From contig JAUKUA010000005.1 in the NCBI GenBank assembly GCA_030549175.1, positions 2,046,001 to 2,110,000 of the forward strand: DNA of 64,000 bases, read 5' to 3'. Origin of the DNA: Lasiosphaeris hirsuta (Eukaryota; Ascomycota; Sordariomycetes; Sordariales; Lasiosphaeriaceae). Shown piece by piece: positions 1 to 10,039 of the stretch (positions are counted from its first letter, which is position 1; each line of letters starts with the position of its first letter). Below the pieces are notes generated by a model. That model was not told the origin of the DNA. It saw nothing but the letters and a program-made list of their open reading frames with translations, and ran no database searches. The position numbers were made by a program, and so were the translations under genes.

Positions 1-1911
1 GTCACGGGTGATGAGTTTATCGATCGCCACCCCAGCTTCAAGAAGCGCAGTCTGACGCTGGAACTTGACCTCGGTCTCAGTTTGGACAAGGATTTCGAAC
101 GCGTTATCGAGGCACAAAAGGTTGCTTTTAGCCAATTTTCTTATACCCCTACCTCTTCAAGACGAGCGTCTGCAAAGAAGGAAGCACCCTCAACTGCCAA
201 CGATGACATTACTAACATCACTGCCCGTAAACAGCGTGGCTATCTTATGCGCCAGAACACCAAGCTCGTTGCTGCCAGCGACAAGATATCTGAAGACCAC
301 CGTCTTGGCTACCGTTCAGCTGGTAACTCTCCTGTCAAGCAATCTCGTCCTCAGTCATGGACTGTAGAGCCGTGGAACCCACAGCCTAGGAAGCGATCCA
401 GTGTAAGAAGGAGGCAAGGCGCCACTGGCCCTGTCCCGCCACTCCCTGGCCAAGAAAGCAATGCCACGGCTCTGAACACTCACCCTGAAGAGGACCCCGG
501 TGCGGATATGTCCGCAGAAGATAGTGGAGAGAGAGGAAGACTCTTCGTCAAGGTTATGGGTGTCAAGGACCTTGATCTACCTATTCCCAAGAGTGAGTGG
601 ATAGCCACTACATCCCCATTACCGAACGTAACTAACAGCCTCAGATGAGCGGACGTGGTTTAGTTTGACACTCGACAATGGTGTCCATTGTGTCACCACG
701 GCCTGGTTAGAGCTTGCCAGAAACGCACCAATCGGCCAGGAGTTTGAGCTTGTTGTGCCAAATGACCTTGAGTTCCAGCTAACTCTCAACGTCAAGCTGG
801 AAAAGCCCGCTGCACCCAAAAAGATTGTCCAATCGCCCGCGAAGGTTAGCAAACCAAAGACGTCGACTTTCAGCAGGGTTTTTGCATCGCCAAAGAAACG
901 AAAGGAGATGGAGATGATGCGCCAAAGAGAAGAGGAGGAGCGTATTGCTCAGCAACAACGTGAAGCACAGGCAAGGCAGATGAATACCCAGCCTACCGCC
1001 TGGGACCTTCTCTCCCCTCTGGCCGCCGAAGATGGCAGCTTTGCTCGCGCCTATGTATGCCTCAAGGAGCACGAGCCCCGCTGCTTTGGTCGGCCGTATC
1101 TGGTTGAGGTTGCGGCCTTTAACGAGTGGGCTACCGAGGAGGCAGGTTTCGCCTCGAGCGTGAAGAGCAAGCGTGGCAACACTGCTGTTGTCCGCCGGGC
1201 GCCGTACAAGGTCGGGAAACTCGAGCTGCAGCTGCTTTTTGTTCCTCGTCCCAAGGGGGCAACTGATGATGACATGCCGAAGAGTATGAATTCCTGCATT
1301 CGAGAGATGAAGGCTGCCGAAGAGCGCCTCGCTCGGCAGTGGGAAGGACACCTAAGCCAGCAGGGAGGTGACTGCCCAGTAAGTTCAACCACCTTGTGCA
1401 TTTTGGCTAGTGCATAACTTTTTAACACCATTCCCAGTACTGGCGTCGTCGGTATTTCAAGCTTGTTGGCGCCAAGCTCACTGCGTACCACGAGGCGACA
1501 CGGCAGCCTCGGGCAACTATAAACCTCGCCAATGCCAAGCGCCTGATTGATGATCGCCGGGCGTTGACCGAGAAAGAGATTACTGGCAAGAACGGGAAGC
1601 GACGTCGGTCAGCGTTTGCCGAAGAAGAAGAGGGCTACATGTTTGTCGAGGAGGGCTTCCGCATCCGGTTCAACAATGGCGAGCTCATTGACTTCTATGC
1701 CGACAGCACGGAGGACAAGGATGGTTGGATGAAGGTTCTATCAGAGGTCATTGGCCGCGATAGCATCGGCTCCGATGACGACGATATTATGTCTACAGGC
1801 TCCAAGGCCAAGGGCAAGTGGTGCGAGCTCGTCATTAAGCGTGAGGACACGGTCCGCCGCCGCGCCGAGGGCCGAAGGGTACACTCGCGCACCAAGAGCA
1901 TGTACTTGTAA
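1..1911 (+). CDS. BUD4: BUD4-like anillin-related septation protein, C-terminal part
   Basis: This is the C-terminal part of a Bud4/anillin-like scaffold, which in filamentous fungi organises septins and the contractile ring at septation sites. The reading frame is open from base 1, so the 5' part lies outside the window. Exons are 1-592, 645-1378 and 1438-1911. Both introns have GTGAGT/GTAAGT donors and CAG acceptors and keep the frame. Splicing the first intron restores the segment RLFVKVMGVKDLDLPIPK-NERTWFSL, a C2-like stretch typical of the anillin-homology region. A charged, helical segment rich in E, Q and R follows. The last exon starts at PYWRRRYFKLVG and continues to DFYADSTEDKDGWMKVLSEV, a pleckstrin-homology domain that ends about 50 codons before the stop. 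It is convergent with HIS6. The family assignment is from recognised motifs, not a search, and I am fairly sure of it. Confidence 0.85.
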
Positions 1912-2600
1912 GTGAGCCGGCCTCACAATTGGCTTGCTTGCGGTGTTGCTTGCGGTGCGTGCTTGTATGTCTGTTCTTCTTTCCTCCTTCAAGGGGGACC
2001 TATGATACGACGCGATGACGAGAAGGAAAGCGCATGAACCTCTTTTAGCTTTTGTAAGCGGAGGAGTGGTATGGGGTTTGGAGCGAGATGTCACTGTGGA
2101 ATGTAAGAGCCTTTTCATGTCTGGGCAGTATGTGGTTGCCACTAGGGAATGGGGCTTGGGATATGGTGTGGTCGGCGGGTCGGTGATGGTGGATTGGTTC
2201 ATCATGGAGTTTATATCTGTCTGCTTTGTTTGTGATGCTCGATGGTGCCGAGCTGTTTGGGCCTGCCTGTTTGAAGGAGCGGAGAAGGTTGTGTTGGCTT
2301 AATAATCTTCCCTTGGGCTGTGTTGAGTTTGAGGATGAGCTCTCACCAGAATGGCTTGCTTGCTACCGCTGGTTGGACCTGGATAGACACAGCTGTCTGG
2401 GGCTGTGGGCCTTCTTGCCTTTTTGTATTTGATTGTATTAAAGAACATTGGGAATCGCATTTCAGCATCTTCCTTCGAAGACTTTGGCATAAGTGAGTGC
2501 ACTTGTGATACCTTGACGCTCCCCTCCCACCCATGCATGGATCGAGGTTTGGTTTTGTTGTGTGGGCGTGTCGCTTGGTTGTAATGATCACATCTAGGTG
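1912..2600. other. Convergent intergenic region BUD4/HIS6
   Basis: This 689 bp lies between the BUD4 stop codon and the HIS6 stop codon and should hold both 3' untranslated regions. It is rich in G and T on the + strand. The ORFs here are short and lack any recognisable domain. I see no RNA gene or repeat. Confidence 0.6.
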
Positions 2601-3492
2601 CTATTGCGTCTGGTTCCATTCGACACACTCGGCCAACGTGACGCCGCTACCACCAAAACAGTCGAGGGCACTGCCTATGGTTAGGTCCACCTTGCCGCCG
2701 CTGAGTCTCTTGACCGTCTCAAGGTCGGCAATATTGCGACCCCCGCCGGCGTAGGTCACGGGGATGCTGCACCACTCGGCCAGCTTCTGGATGAGGAGCT
2801 CGTCGACGCCGCGCTGGAGTCCCTCGTTGTCGGCGGCGTGGATGAGGAATTCTGAGCAGTACGGCTGGAGACGGCTGATGGATTCTGAGAGTGGTGTGTG
2901 AGATGTTGGGAGTAGGAAAGGGGGAAGGCAGCGGTTTACCTTGGCTCACTTCCATGTCGGTGATGGTCTGCCACTTGTCCATGGCGACGAACCAGGTCTC
3001 ATCGCCGCGCCGCCGGCAGCTCAGGTCGATTACGAGCTTGGACGAGTCGCCTCCGAGGTTGGCTAGGACCGCGTCCAGGCGGGCTTGGCTGAAGGTGCCG
3101 TTGGGGAAGAGGAAGGAGGTGATGATGACCTAGGTCAAGGAAGACTATTCAACATGTGAACCCGAACGGGAAGTGAACTAAACCAAACCCACCTTTTCGG
3201 CACCGGCGTCAATCCACTCCTGGGCGTTCTTGTCGTTGATGCCGCCGCCAACTTGTAAGCCACCGGGCCACGCCGCCAACGCCTCGCGCGCCGCCTCGGT
3301 GTTTCCCGGCCCCAGCATAATGATATGCGCCCCCGTGAGCCTGCTGTCACGGTACAGCTGGGAAAAGTGTGCGGGCGGGTGGGGAGACACAAAGTTAGTC
3401 TGCAGCTCGGACGTCTTGCTGTCGAGGGTCCCGCCCACGATCTGCTTGACCTGCCCCGCGTGCAGGTCGATACAGGGCCGGAATTGAGTCAT
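2601..3492 (-). CDS. HIS6: ProFAR isomerase (histidine biosynthesis)
   Basis: This is phosphoribosylformimino-5-aminoimidazole carboxamide ribotide isomerase, the TIM-barrel enzyme of the fourth step of histidine biosynthesis, acting in the cytosol. Exons on the minus strand are 3492-3193, 3129-2940 and 2884-2601, giving 257 residues, close to the usual fungal length of about 260. The start [21 protein letters not shown] carries the first barrel strand with the catalytic Asp of the CIDLHAGQ motif. LQVGGGIND and, in the last exon, [10 protein letters not shown] are the two phosphate-binding loops. Introns are 63 and 55 nt with GTGGGT and GTAAAC donors and CTAG/TCAG acceptors. It is divergent from FAF1 across a 353 bp promoter. 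I do not see a perfect TGACTCA cross-pathway control site in that promoter. Confidence 0.95.
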
Positions 3493-3845
3493 GGCTGGAT
3501 GGGAACTGTCTTCGGTATGGATGTAAAAGGGACAGGGAGTGATGGTACTGGATTGGCTGCTCTAAGACACTGGTTCAATATCCTCTCCCAACATTCCATC
3601 GCCACAAGTCCCGATCCAGGGGCCCAGCCTCAGAGCTTGGCCCACTGAAAATCAGGGAGCTGTTTGGCGGGCAAGGCGGGGTAGCTAAGGTTCGATTTCC
3701 TGCGGGGGATCACTTTCTGCCCCTGACATCCATCAATCGGCGCGATGCGATAAGATAAGCTAAAAACTTTTTGACCGCATCAACATTTCGATTCCGCCGC
3801 GGCACCTCCAATTCCTGTTTCGCGAGGCCAAACGAGACGGAAACC
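3493..3845. promoter_or_regulatory. Divergent promoter HIS6/FAF1
   Basis: This is the 353 bp between the two start codons. About 75-105 bp before the FAF1 ATG lies a compact block, 3741-3773. It contains a repeated GCGAT word, a GATAAGATAAG double GATA site and the 9-mer AACTTTTTG. The last element recalls the yeast RRPE element of ribosome-biogenesis promoters and recurs exactly in the NOC3/UTP10 promoter. Function is inferred from position and similarity only. Confidence 0.5.
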
Positions 3846-4859
3846 ATGCCCAGCATACTAGGGAAACGGAAACCACGGCCTGCCGAGGAGGAGAAGTCGG
3901 CTGACGACCAGGCGGCAGCCTATGAGGCCCTTAAGCGCAATTTTGAGGCGCGATTTAAGCCGCTGGAAGTCGATGGCCCCGCTCACTTTGAGGAGGACGA
4001 TGAGGAATACAATGGCAGCACGATATCAGATTCCTCCGGGTCCGAATGGGGGGGCCTATCGGAAGACGAGGACGACGGTATGTTTTGCCCTTCGCTATCT
4101 TCTAGTAGCTGGGCTAACAAATTTGGAATAGAGTCACTGAAAGTAGAGGTCGTCGACTACACAGCACCTCTCCCATCCGCCTCAACCATGTCGAAGCGCG
4201 AACTCAAGGCGTACTTGGTATGCCACCCTCCCTAACCCGCCTCATGATAAAACCTAACACCCTCAGTCCTCCAAACCGCCCCCCTCACAACCGACACCCC
4301 AACAACCAATCCCAAATCCACCGACCCCGCCCGCGAAGCCCCCGAAGACAGCGCGGCCTTCCTAGCCAACGACCTGGCCCTCCAACGCCTCATTGCCGAG
4401 TCCCACATCCTCTCGGCCGCCGGCGGCAACGCCTCGCACTACCTCTCCGAAGCGGCCGCCTCCAACGGGGCCAACTCGCGCACCTTCGCCGAGGGGCGCA
4501 CCCGCCTCAAGACGACCGACATGCGCATCCAGGCGCTGGGCGCCAAGGGCAGCGCGCTCACCCAGGCCAAGATGCCCATGTCGATGCGCAAGGGCATCAC
4601 TAAGACGGCCGAGACCCGCGAGGAGACGCGGCGCCGCGAGGCCCGCCAGAACGGCATTGTGCTCGAGCGTGAACGGAGCAGCGCACCCGCCGCCAAGAAG
4701 AAGAAGCGCAGTGCCTCCGATCGCCCCGTCGACATGCCCGGCGTGGGCAAGATGCGTGGTGCCGAGCTTCGCATTAGTGCCTTTGAGGCGCGGTCTATCG
4801 CCTCGGGCGGGAGTCGCGGTGGGAGAGGTGGTGGAAGGGGCGGGAAGAATAGGAGGTGA
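3846..4859 (+). CDS. FAF1: Faf1-like 40S pre-rRNA processing factor (apparent frameshift)
   Basis: This resembles yeast Faf1, a nucleolar protein required for 18S rRNA maturation and 40S assembly. Exons are 3846-4077, 4132-4217 and 4267-4859. Both introns have strong CTAAC branch sites. The diagnostic C-terminal half includes LANDLALQRLIAESHIL, then TDMRIQALGAKGSALTQAK with the basic MPMSMRKGI stretch, and ends in an RG-rich tail. The problem is that the exons sum to 911 nt, one short of a multiple of three. Reading from exon 2 gives KAYL-SSKPPP, then the frame shifts at a run of six C (4277-4282), and only the +1 frame continues into the conserved C-terminus. One additional C would restore a protein of about 303 residues. 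This may be a sequencing error in a homopolymer, a real mutation, or unusual splicing. I found no alternative GT-AG pair that keeps both SSKPP and the frame. Confidence 0.8.
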
Positions 4860-5826
4860 GCGGGAGAGGGGGGGAGCTTGGTAATGATGATGTTGATACC
4901 CGGTGGGATATCCTTGATTTCGAAACTACAACGATTTTTTCACATCTGATTCACGGATATATGACTTTTATTCTCAACCAAACCCAGGCTTCAGGTCATC
5001 CTGTTCAGTAGAGTCTTGTATCAACACCAAGATCACGATATCCCGATAACCCGTGATAAGGCTGCAGGTGTGGGGAGTTTGGCCAATAACGCCACAGGTT
5101 GGGGGGGGGGGGGGATTCGTTGGACCCGTTAGACAAAACAGCGGCCTTGCATATGACAATCAACAAGGCTCTTAGGGCTCGTCGGCTTTTTGACAAGCTG
5201 AGCACCATCATCTTTCATAAATCACTGAATGCCTAGCACGGTCACAACATGTACTTTGTGTGATCATAAACATGTAAAATTTGTATAAACGGGTACTGCC
5301 TGTTGACCTCGGCCCTTTTTGTATTGGTCGATTTGCCTGGCATCGTAAATTCCTCAACTCATCCCTGGTATCTTAGTCTTCTCTCCAGCTCTGTCAGAAT
5401 TCCCCATGAGAAAGAAGAAAAGCTATATATACACAATGTCCACGTGCCTTCTTCCTCTTCTTCTCATGATGCGCAAGTATGCAGAACGATCCAGAGCACA
5501 GCAAACTGCTGTGCTCGCCTCTAAGTGTGATGCATATTTTGCCCCTGCCACGCAAGCGCAATGATCGAAGTTGTGAAAATAGAAAACCGGCCGCTGAGAA
5601 ACTAGAAAGTAAAAGAAATGAAAAATAAAAATAAAAGAAAATCCCTTTACGGGGCTCTCAAAAAAAAAAAAAAAAAAAAAATCCTACGCTGACAAAAACC
5701 TTTGAAATGTCGAGAGAAATAGTAGATCCCCGAACCTTAGTATTAAACCGGAACTACTAAAATGAGCCCCACTTCCGTTGGTATACACAATATCCCATGA
5801 CAGTCCAAACGACTAGCATATGAGAA
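4860..5826. other. Convergent intergenic region FAF1/STE12
   Basis: This 967 bp between two converging genes holds their 3' untranslated regions. It contains a run of 14 G (5101-5114), an A-rich stretch from about 5575 and a run of 23 A (5660-5682). I see no supported ORF or RNA gene. Confidence 0.6.
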
Positions 5827-8388
5827 TCACATCATACCTCCAGCGTTGATGGCCTGAGGCTGACTGATCGTCATTGGCATGCTCAAGGTTTGGAGGCTAT
5901 TGAAAGCGGGGGCGTGAGAGTGAGAGTGAGGCATGCTCGTGGTAGGACTTATGTCGTTTGAAGATGGGTGCCCATCGATCATCGCTGAGTTGAGAGACGC
6001 GGGTACGTATCCGTTCTCTGACGTGGGCGAGGCCTCCTCCAGCGATCCCAGCTGGTCCTCGCCGGAGTACTCCTCCTCATCCTCACCGGAGAGGTTGAAG
6101 CTTCCCTCAACACCATCGCCGCGATCGTGAGTGCGTTTATGCCTACAAGAGATAGCGGTTAGTGCCTGATTCATGAATTCGCCTCTCCTCGTCTGAGTTA
6201 GGATGTTGTGCAGTGCTGCTGTTGTTGTGTGGTGGTTTGGCGTTGTGTGTTTCTGTGTGTGTGGGTGGTTGCTTCGTAGTTGACACGCCACACCACACGC
6301 ACAACATCTTAAACTCTCCTCCATTGACAAAGAAAAAAGATACATCAAGGAAATGTTAGGGGGCATACTGTGCTAGGTTGTCTGATCGGGAGAATGCCTT
6401 GCTACAATAAGGGCAGATGTAGGGTCTTTCTTGTGTATGTGTTCTCACGTGTCTGGAAGTTTAGTCAGATACATGACAGGAGGTTAATGCTGACAAAGAA
6501 AAGATGCCCAGTCTTACCGCTTCAGGTGCTCGAGGCGCTTGAAGAGTCGGCCGCACGTGGGGATGGGGCAGGAGTGGGACTTCTGTGGGTAGGGTCCAAG
6601 TTCCATAACTGTCGCTGAGCGGGCTCTGCGAACGACATTGGGGTTTCCCTGCATCATTTGGCGCTGCTGCTCGCCGAGTGGCCCCATGTCATCGCCATTG
6701 AGTTGGGCAAAGTCTTGCTGCTGAAGAGACATGGGGTTGAGGGCGGGGCTGCCTTCGACGGTCGAAAGCGGAGTGCCGTGTCTTGACATCTCGAGCATCT
6801 CCTTGTGTTGCTGGCTGGTCATTGACATAGCCGAGTTGCTGTACGTCAATCCAGGCGGAGAGTTGTCCGCAGACTCATCACCCTCAGCAACCGGTCCGAC
6901 TGAGGCAGACACCGATCTCCGGAGATCAGAAGGCCGATGAGCCGCCGCAGTCACTGAAGCAATCGCTGCAGCCGTGGCTGAGACGGACGGAGGAATGGAT
7001 GAGCGCCGCCTCCTCTGCTTGTAGGTTGGCGACCCCTCAATCACAGAGTAGACATTGTTTGATCCGTACGCACGGGAAAATGTGGGAGCGGCCAGGTTCG
7101 ACGGAGGCAGCTGCATCATGCCGTTGAGTCCGTTGACACCGTTCAAATGATCGGGAATGGCGGTGTAGAGGCCAGTCTCCTCGTTCGCAATGTAAGCGGG
7201 CTCGGCAGACATGCCCATGGCCTGTTGTGGAGGCGTCAGAGGCTCAAATGAGATGCCCCTTTGGCTGTAATCCTCATAGTGTGAGGACACAAAGGACGGA
7301 GCTGGGGAGTACTCGAGACCGTAGGCGGGCATGGAGGCGTGGCGTTGATGTGCCTGGGAAATGGGAACACCATTTTGATTGTACTGCACCCGGTTGTAAT
7401 CAGGTTCCCGCTTGACTACTTGTTGTACCTGCTGTACTTGCTGAGGCATCTGTTGAGACATCTGCTGAGGCATCTGCTGCGGCATTTGCTGCGGCATTTG
7501 CTGTGGCATTTGCTGCGACATTGTGGGCGCCATCGCCATCGCTCCGTACGGGACCATGGAGTCCATTCCATCCGCTAAAGGGGCCATCGACTGAGGAATC
7601 ATTTGAGGAGGCGGCATCGAGTCGATTGCGCGCATCACCGGAGAGGTGGACTGCGACTGAGAAAAAGAAACCTGCTGCGCGCTGAATGAAGAAGAGTTGG
7701 CCTGTTGTGCCTTGGTGAGTTGCTCGTACAGCGACTGAGATGAGTCATATTGGAAAGACAGAGCCGGCTCGCTGACGGCCACCGTCGTGGCCTCCTGGCC
7801 CATCTTCTCCCTCTTCAGGTCTCTTTCCAGAGCGTCGAGGAAGAGCCTATCGTGTGGTACGCTGTACCAGTAAAAGACCTTTTGCTTCTTTTGTGTCCTT
7901 ATGCAGTTGTTCTTATAAAGGAAGTCGAGGAAGGGGCTCTTGGGCTCCTCGAGAGAGGCATCGGTTCCCGACTTCAGATTTCGCAGATCCGAGAAGATGC
8001 CTTCCTCAAACTTCTTTGAGTTCTTCACAGGGCGTCCGAACGCCTGGAACCGGAACGACAGGCATCGCACAATATCGGTGCCCGAGATGTGAAAAAGGTT
8101 GTTCCACAACACGCAAGAAACGTACTCGCCGGTTGGCAGCAGAAACCTCCGAATATACTGGTCCGGTTGCCAATCAACGGGCGCAGAGATGAGAAAATAT
8201 TTGACTGGAGCGCACGTTAGATGTTAGGAACGCGACGCGGATCAGGGTCTACAAGAGCAATACTAACGGTTGTCCACTTGCTGCAGTGCTACCTGAGCAT
8301 CATGAGGGAGTGCTTGCTGAGCTTCTGTGCTCAGCATAAAAGTCTCTGGTTTCTGTGGTGCTGCCATAGCTGCATGCTGCGAATACAT
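5827..8388 (-). CDS. STE12: STE12 homeodomain/C2H2 transcription factor
   Basis: This is the transcription factor below the Fus3/Kss1-type MAP kinase, which controls mating, hyphal fusion, appressorium function and sexual development in filamentous ascomycetes. Minus-strand exons are 8388-8268, 8204-6518, 6452-6369 and 6142-5827, encoding 735 residues. The start [12 protein letters not shown] was chosen because it matches the family's usual beginning. The STE homeodomain-like DNA-binding region covers about residues 40-160 ([19 protein letters not shown] through [19 protein letters not shown]). Two C2H2 fingers specific to filamentous fungi follow at about 584-634 and are split by two introns: CPIPTC...HLKRHVRTH and CPYC...LAQHKRTH. 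Between them and the homeodomain lies a low-complexity region with seven MPQQ/MSQQ units. The large gene-free region upstream may hold its regulatory DNA. Identification is very secure. Confidence 0.96.
7437..7527 (-). repeat. MPQQ-coding tandem repeat inside STE12
   Basis: A 12 bp unit encoding Met-Pro-Gln-Gln (Ser replaces Pro in two copies) is repeated about seven times and is followed by VQQ units. It lies in the low-complexity linker between the homeodomain and the zinc fingers. The last units differ by synonymous changes, so it is not purely recent. Length variation among strains is likely. Confidence 0.85.
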
Positions 8389-9996
8389 TGTGAGCAGCCG
8401 CCACCTCTGGTGGTCGAATCGGAACCGGTCGCCTTTTGGTTGATGCACCACGTCGAATCCAGTTCAGCGAAAAGTGAAAGACAACTTTTGCCGATAATAT
8501 GGTGCGCGGCGGGAAACGAGGCCGAGTGTGCAACTCAGTTGATGCGACCCGGGGGGGAAGAGACCCGTAAAAAAAGACACTAAAGAATGATCTTCCAGAC
8601 TGGAAGGAAGAAGCGATCGTCGGTGGCCGAATATGGAGCGTCGGTTGCGTTACAACTTGGCGCTGACAGTGTGCGGTCGTGGGGTGTGAGGCGCTGCCTG
8701 TGGTATAATACCTTTTCAAATCGTTTTGTATTTTATTTTTCTTCGAGGCCAGCCCGCAAGATAGGAAAATTTGGCAGAGCGATTCAACCCAATTGCTTCA
8801 AGCGAACGAGGGGGAGACCCGCTGGTGCGATGAACCGTCCAGGTGCAGTAATCGACAGAAGGGGTCTGCTAGGATGAGCGGCCGGGGTTCGCAAACGTGC
8901 TTGCCGTCGACAATGCAGGCGGGTGGTCAGTTGCTGGTGCGGAGGCGGATGCGAATGCCGTGCGCTGCCGGGCGTGGGCGGAGGACAACAGCAGGGAAAC
9001 AATGGGTGAATAGGATTAAAGCTTTTGTTTTTAATGAAACGAAACCAATCAACAGAAACCCCAAATAGTCAATGACTATCAAACAGACGCAGCAAGCTGG
9101 TCGACGGGGAAGCTGAGCGATGGACAGGAGTCTGCGACGCGAGATGTCTGATGTGTACGATGGGAGCGCTGTCGACGGGAGCGGTGCCGAGAGCAGTGAT
9201 GATTACCTCCGGGGTCCTGGCGGGTGCCGCAATGGGGTGACGGTCGCGATGTCGATACGAGAGCCTGGCGCGCAGTGGTGAGGTTTCTGAGAAGGCGAAT
9301 GGAGTCCTCCTGCGGCACTAACAGAGAAAGGGAAAAAGAGGGAGGACGAAGAAGAGTCTTGGAGAAAAGATCACAGGAGGGAGGGCTGCGGAGGGGGGGA
9401 GCGGGCGGACCTGGGGGGTTTAATGACTTCTCTCGCTTGGGCCCAGGGTGCTCTGGCTGCCAATGGGTGCAGTGGCAGAAGACAGGATGCTAAAATCTGC
9501 AGTGTGGTACGGCCCAAGTGCCAATGGCAAGCAGCGGCAGTAGCGGGGGCCTTGGGGGTAGGCACTCATCAGGACGAGAAGCGAAGAGCAGCGAGGACCA
9601 GACTCGCAGGCCGCTGGCCGCCGGGGCCACCTCAGCCAGGTGCGGGAGCGGCTACCGTGAGGCACGTTGACCAGCAGGGAGGGGCGTCAACGTAACGGAT
9701 GCAGCGCAAGGGAACAACTCGTAGTCTGGAGAGGGGCGATTTGACATTCCGTCCGTTGATAGGCCAGTCCCTGGCTGAGAAAAACTGGGTCTGCTGGTCG
9801 ACTTGCCAGGGATTGGACCGGGGTTGAGCATGTTCCCCACGGAACAAGCCTGCCTGTTGTTGTCACTGAGTCGGGGGCCTGTCCTTTTCGCTCGCGCAGT
9901 CGTTACCAACCGCCAACCGCCTCAACTCCCGACGAGTTCACTGATTCCGTGCCCATTGGCTCTTTTCCTCTTTTCCCCTGCTCGTGTCTCTCTTTT

Positions 9997-9997
<1 letters not shown>

Positions 9998-10037
<40 letters not shown>
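9998..10037. repeat. Run of 40 adenines
   Basis: This is a perfect A40 tract in the STE12-upstream region, preceded by a CT-rich stretch. It is the longest homopolymer in the window. I see no retroposed coding sequence directly before it. Confidence 0.95.

Positions 10038-10039
<2 letters not shown>

Noticed and set aside
3670..3700. GGTTCGATTTCC as a tRNA B-box
   Set aside because: No A-box or acceptor stem at the required distance; it lies in the HIS6/FAF1 promoter.
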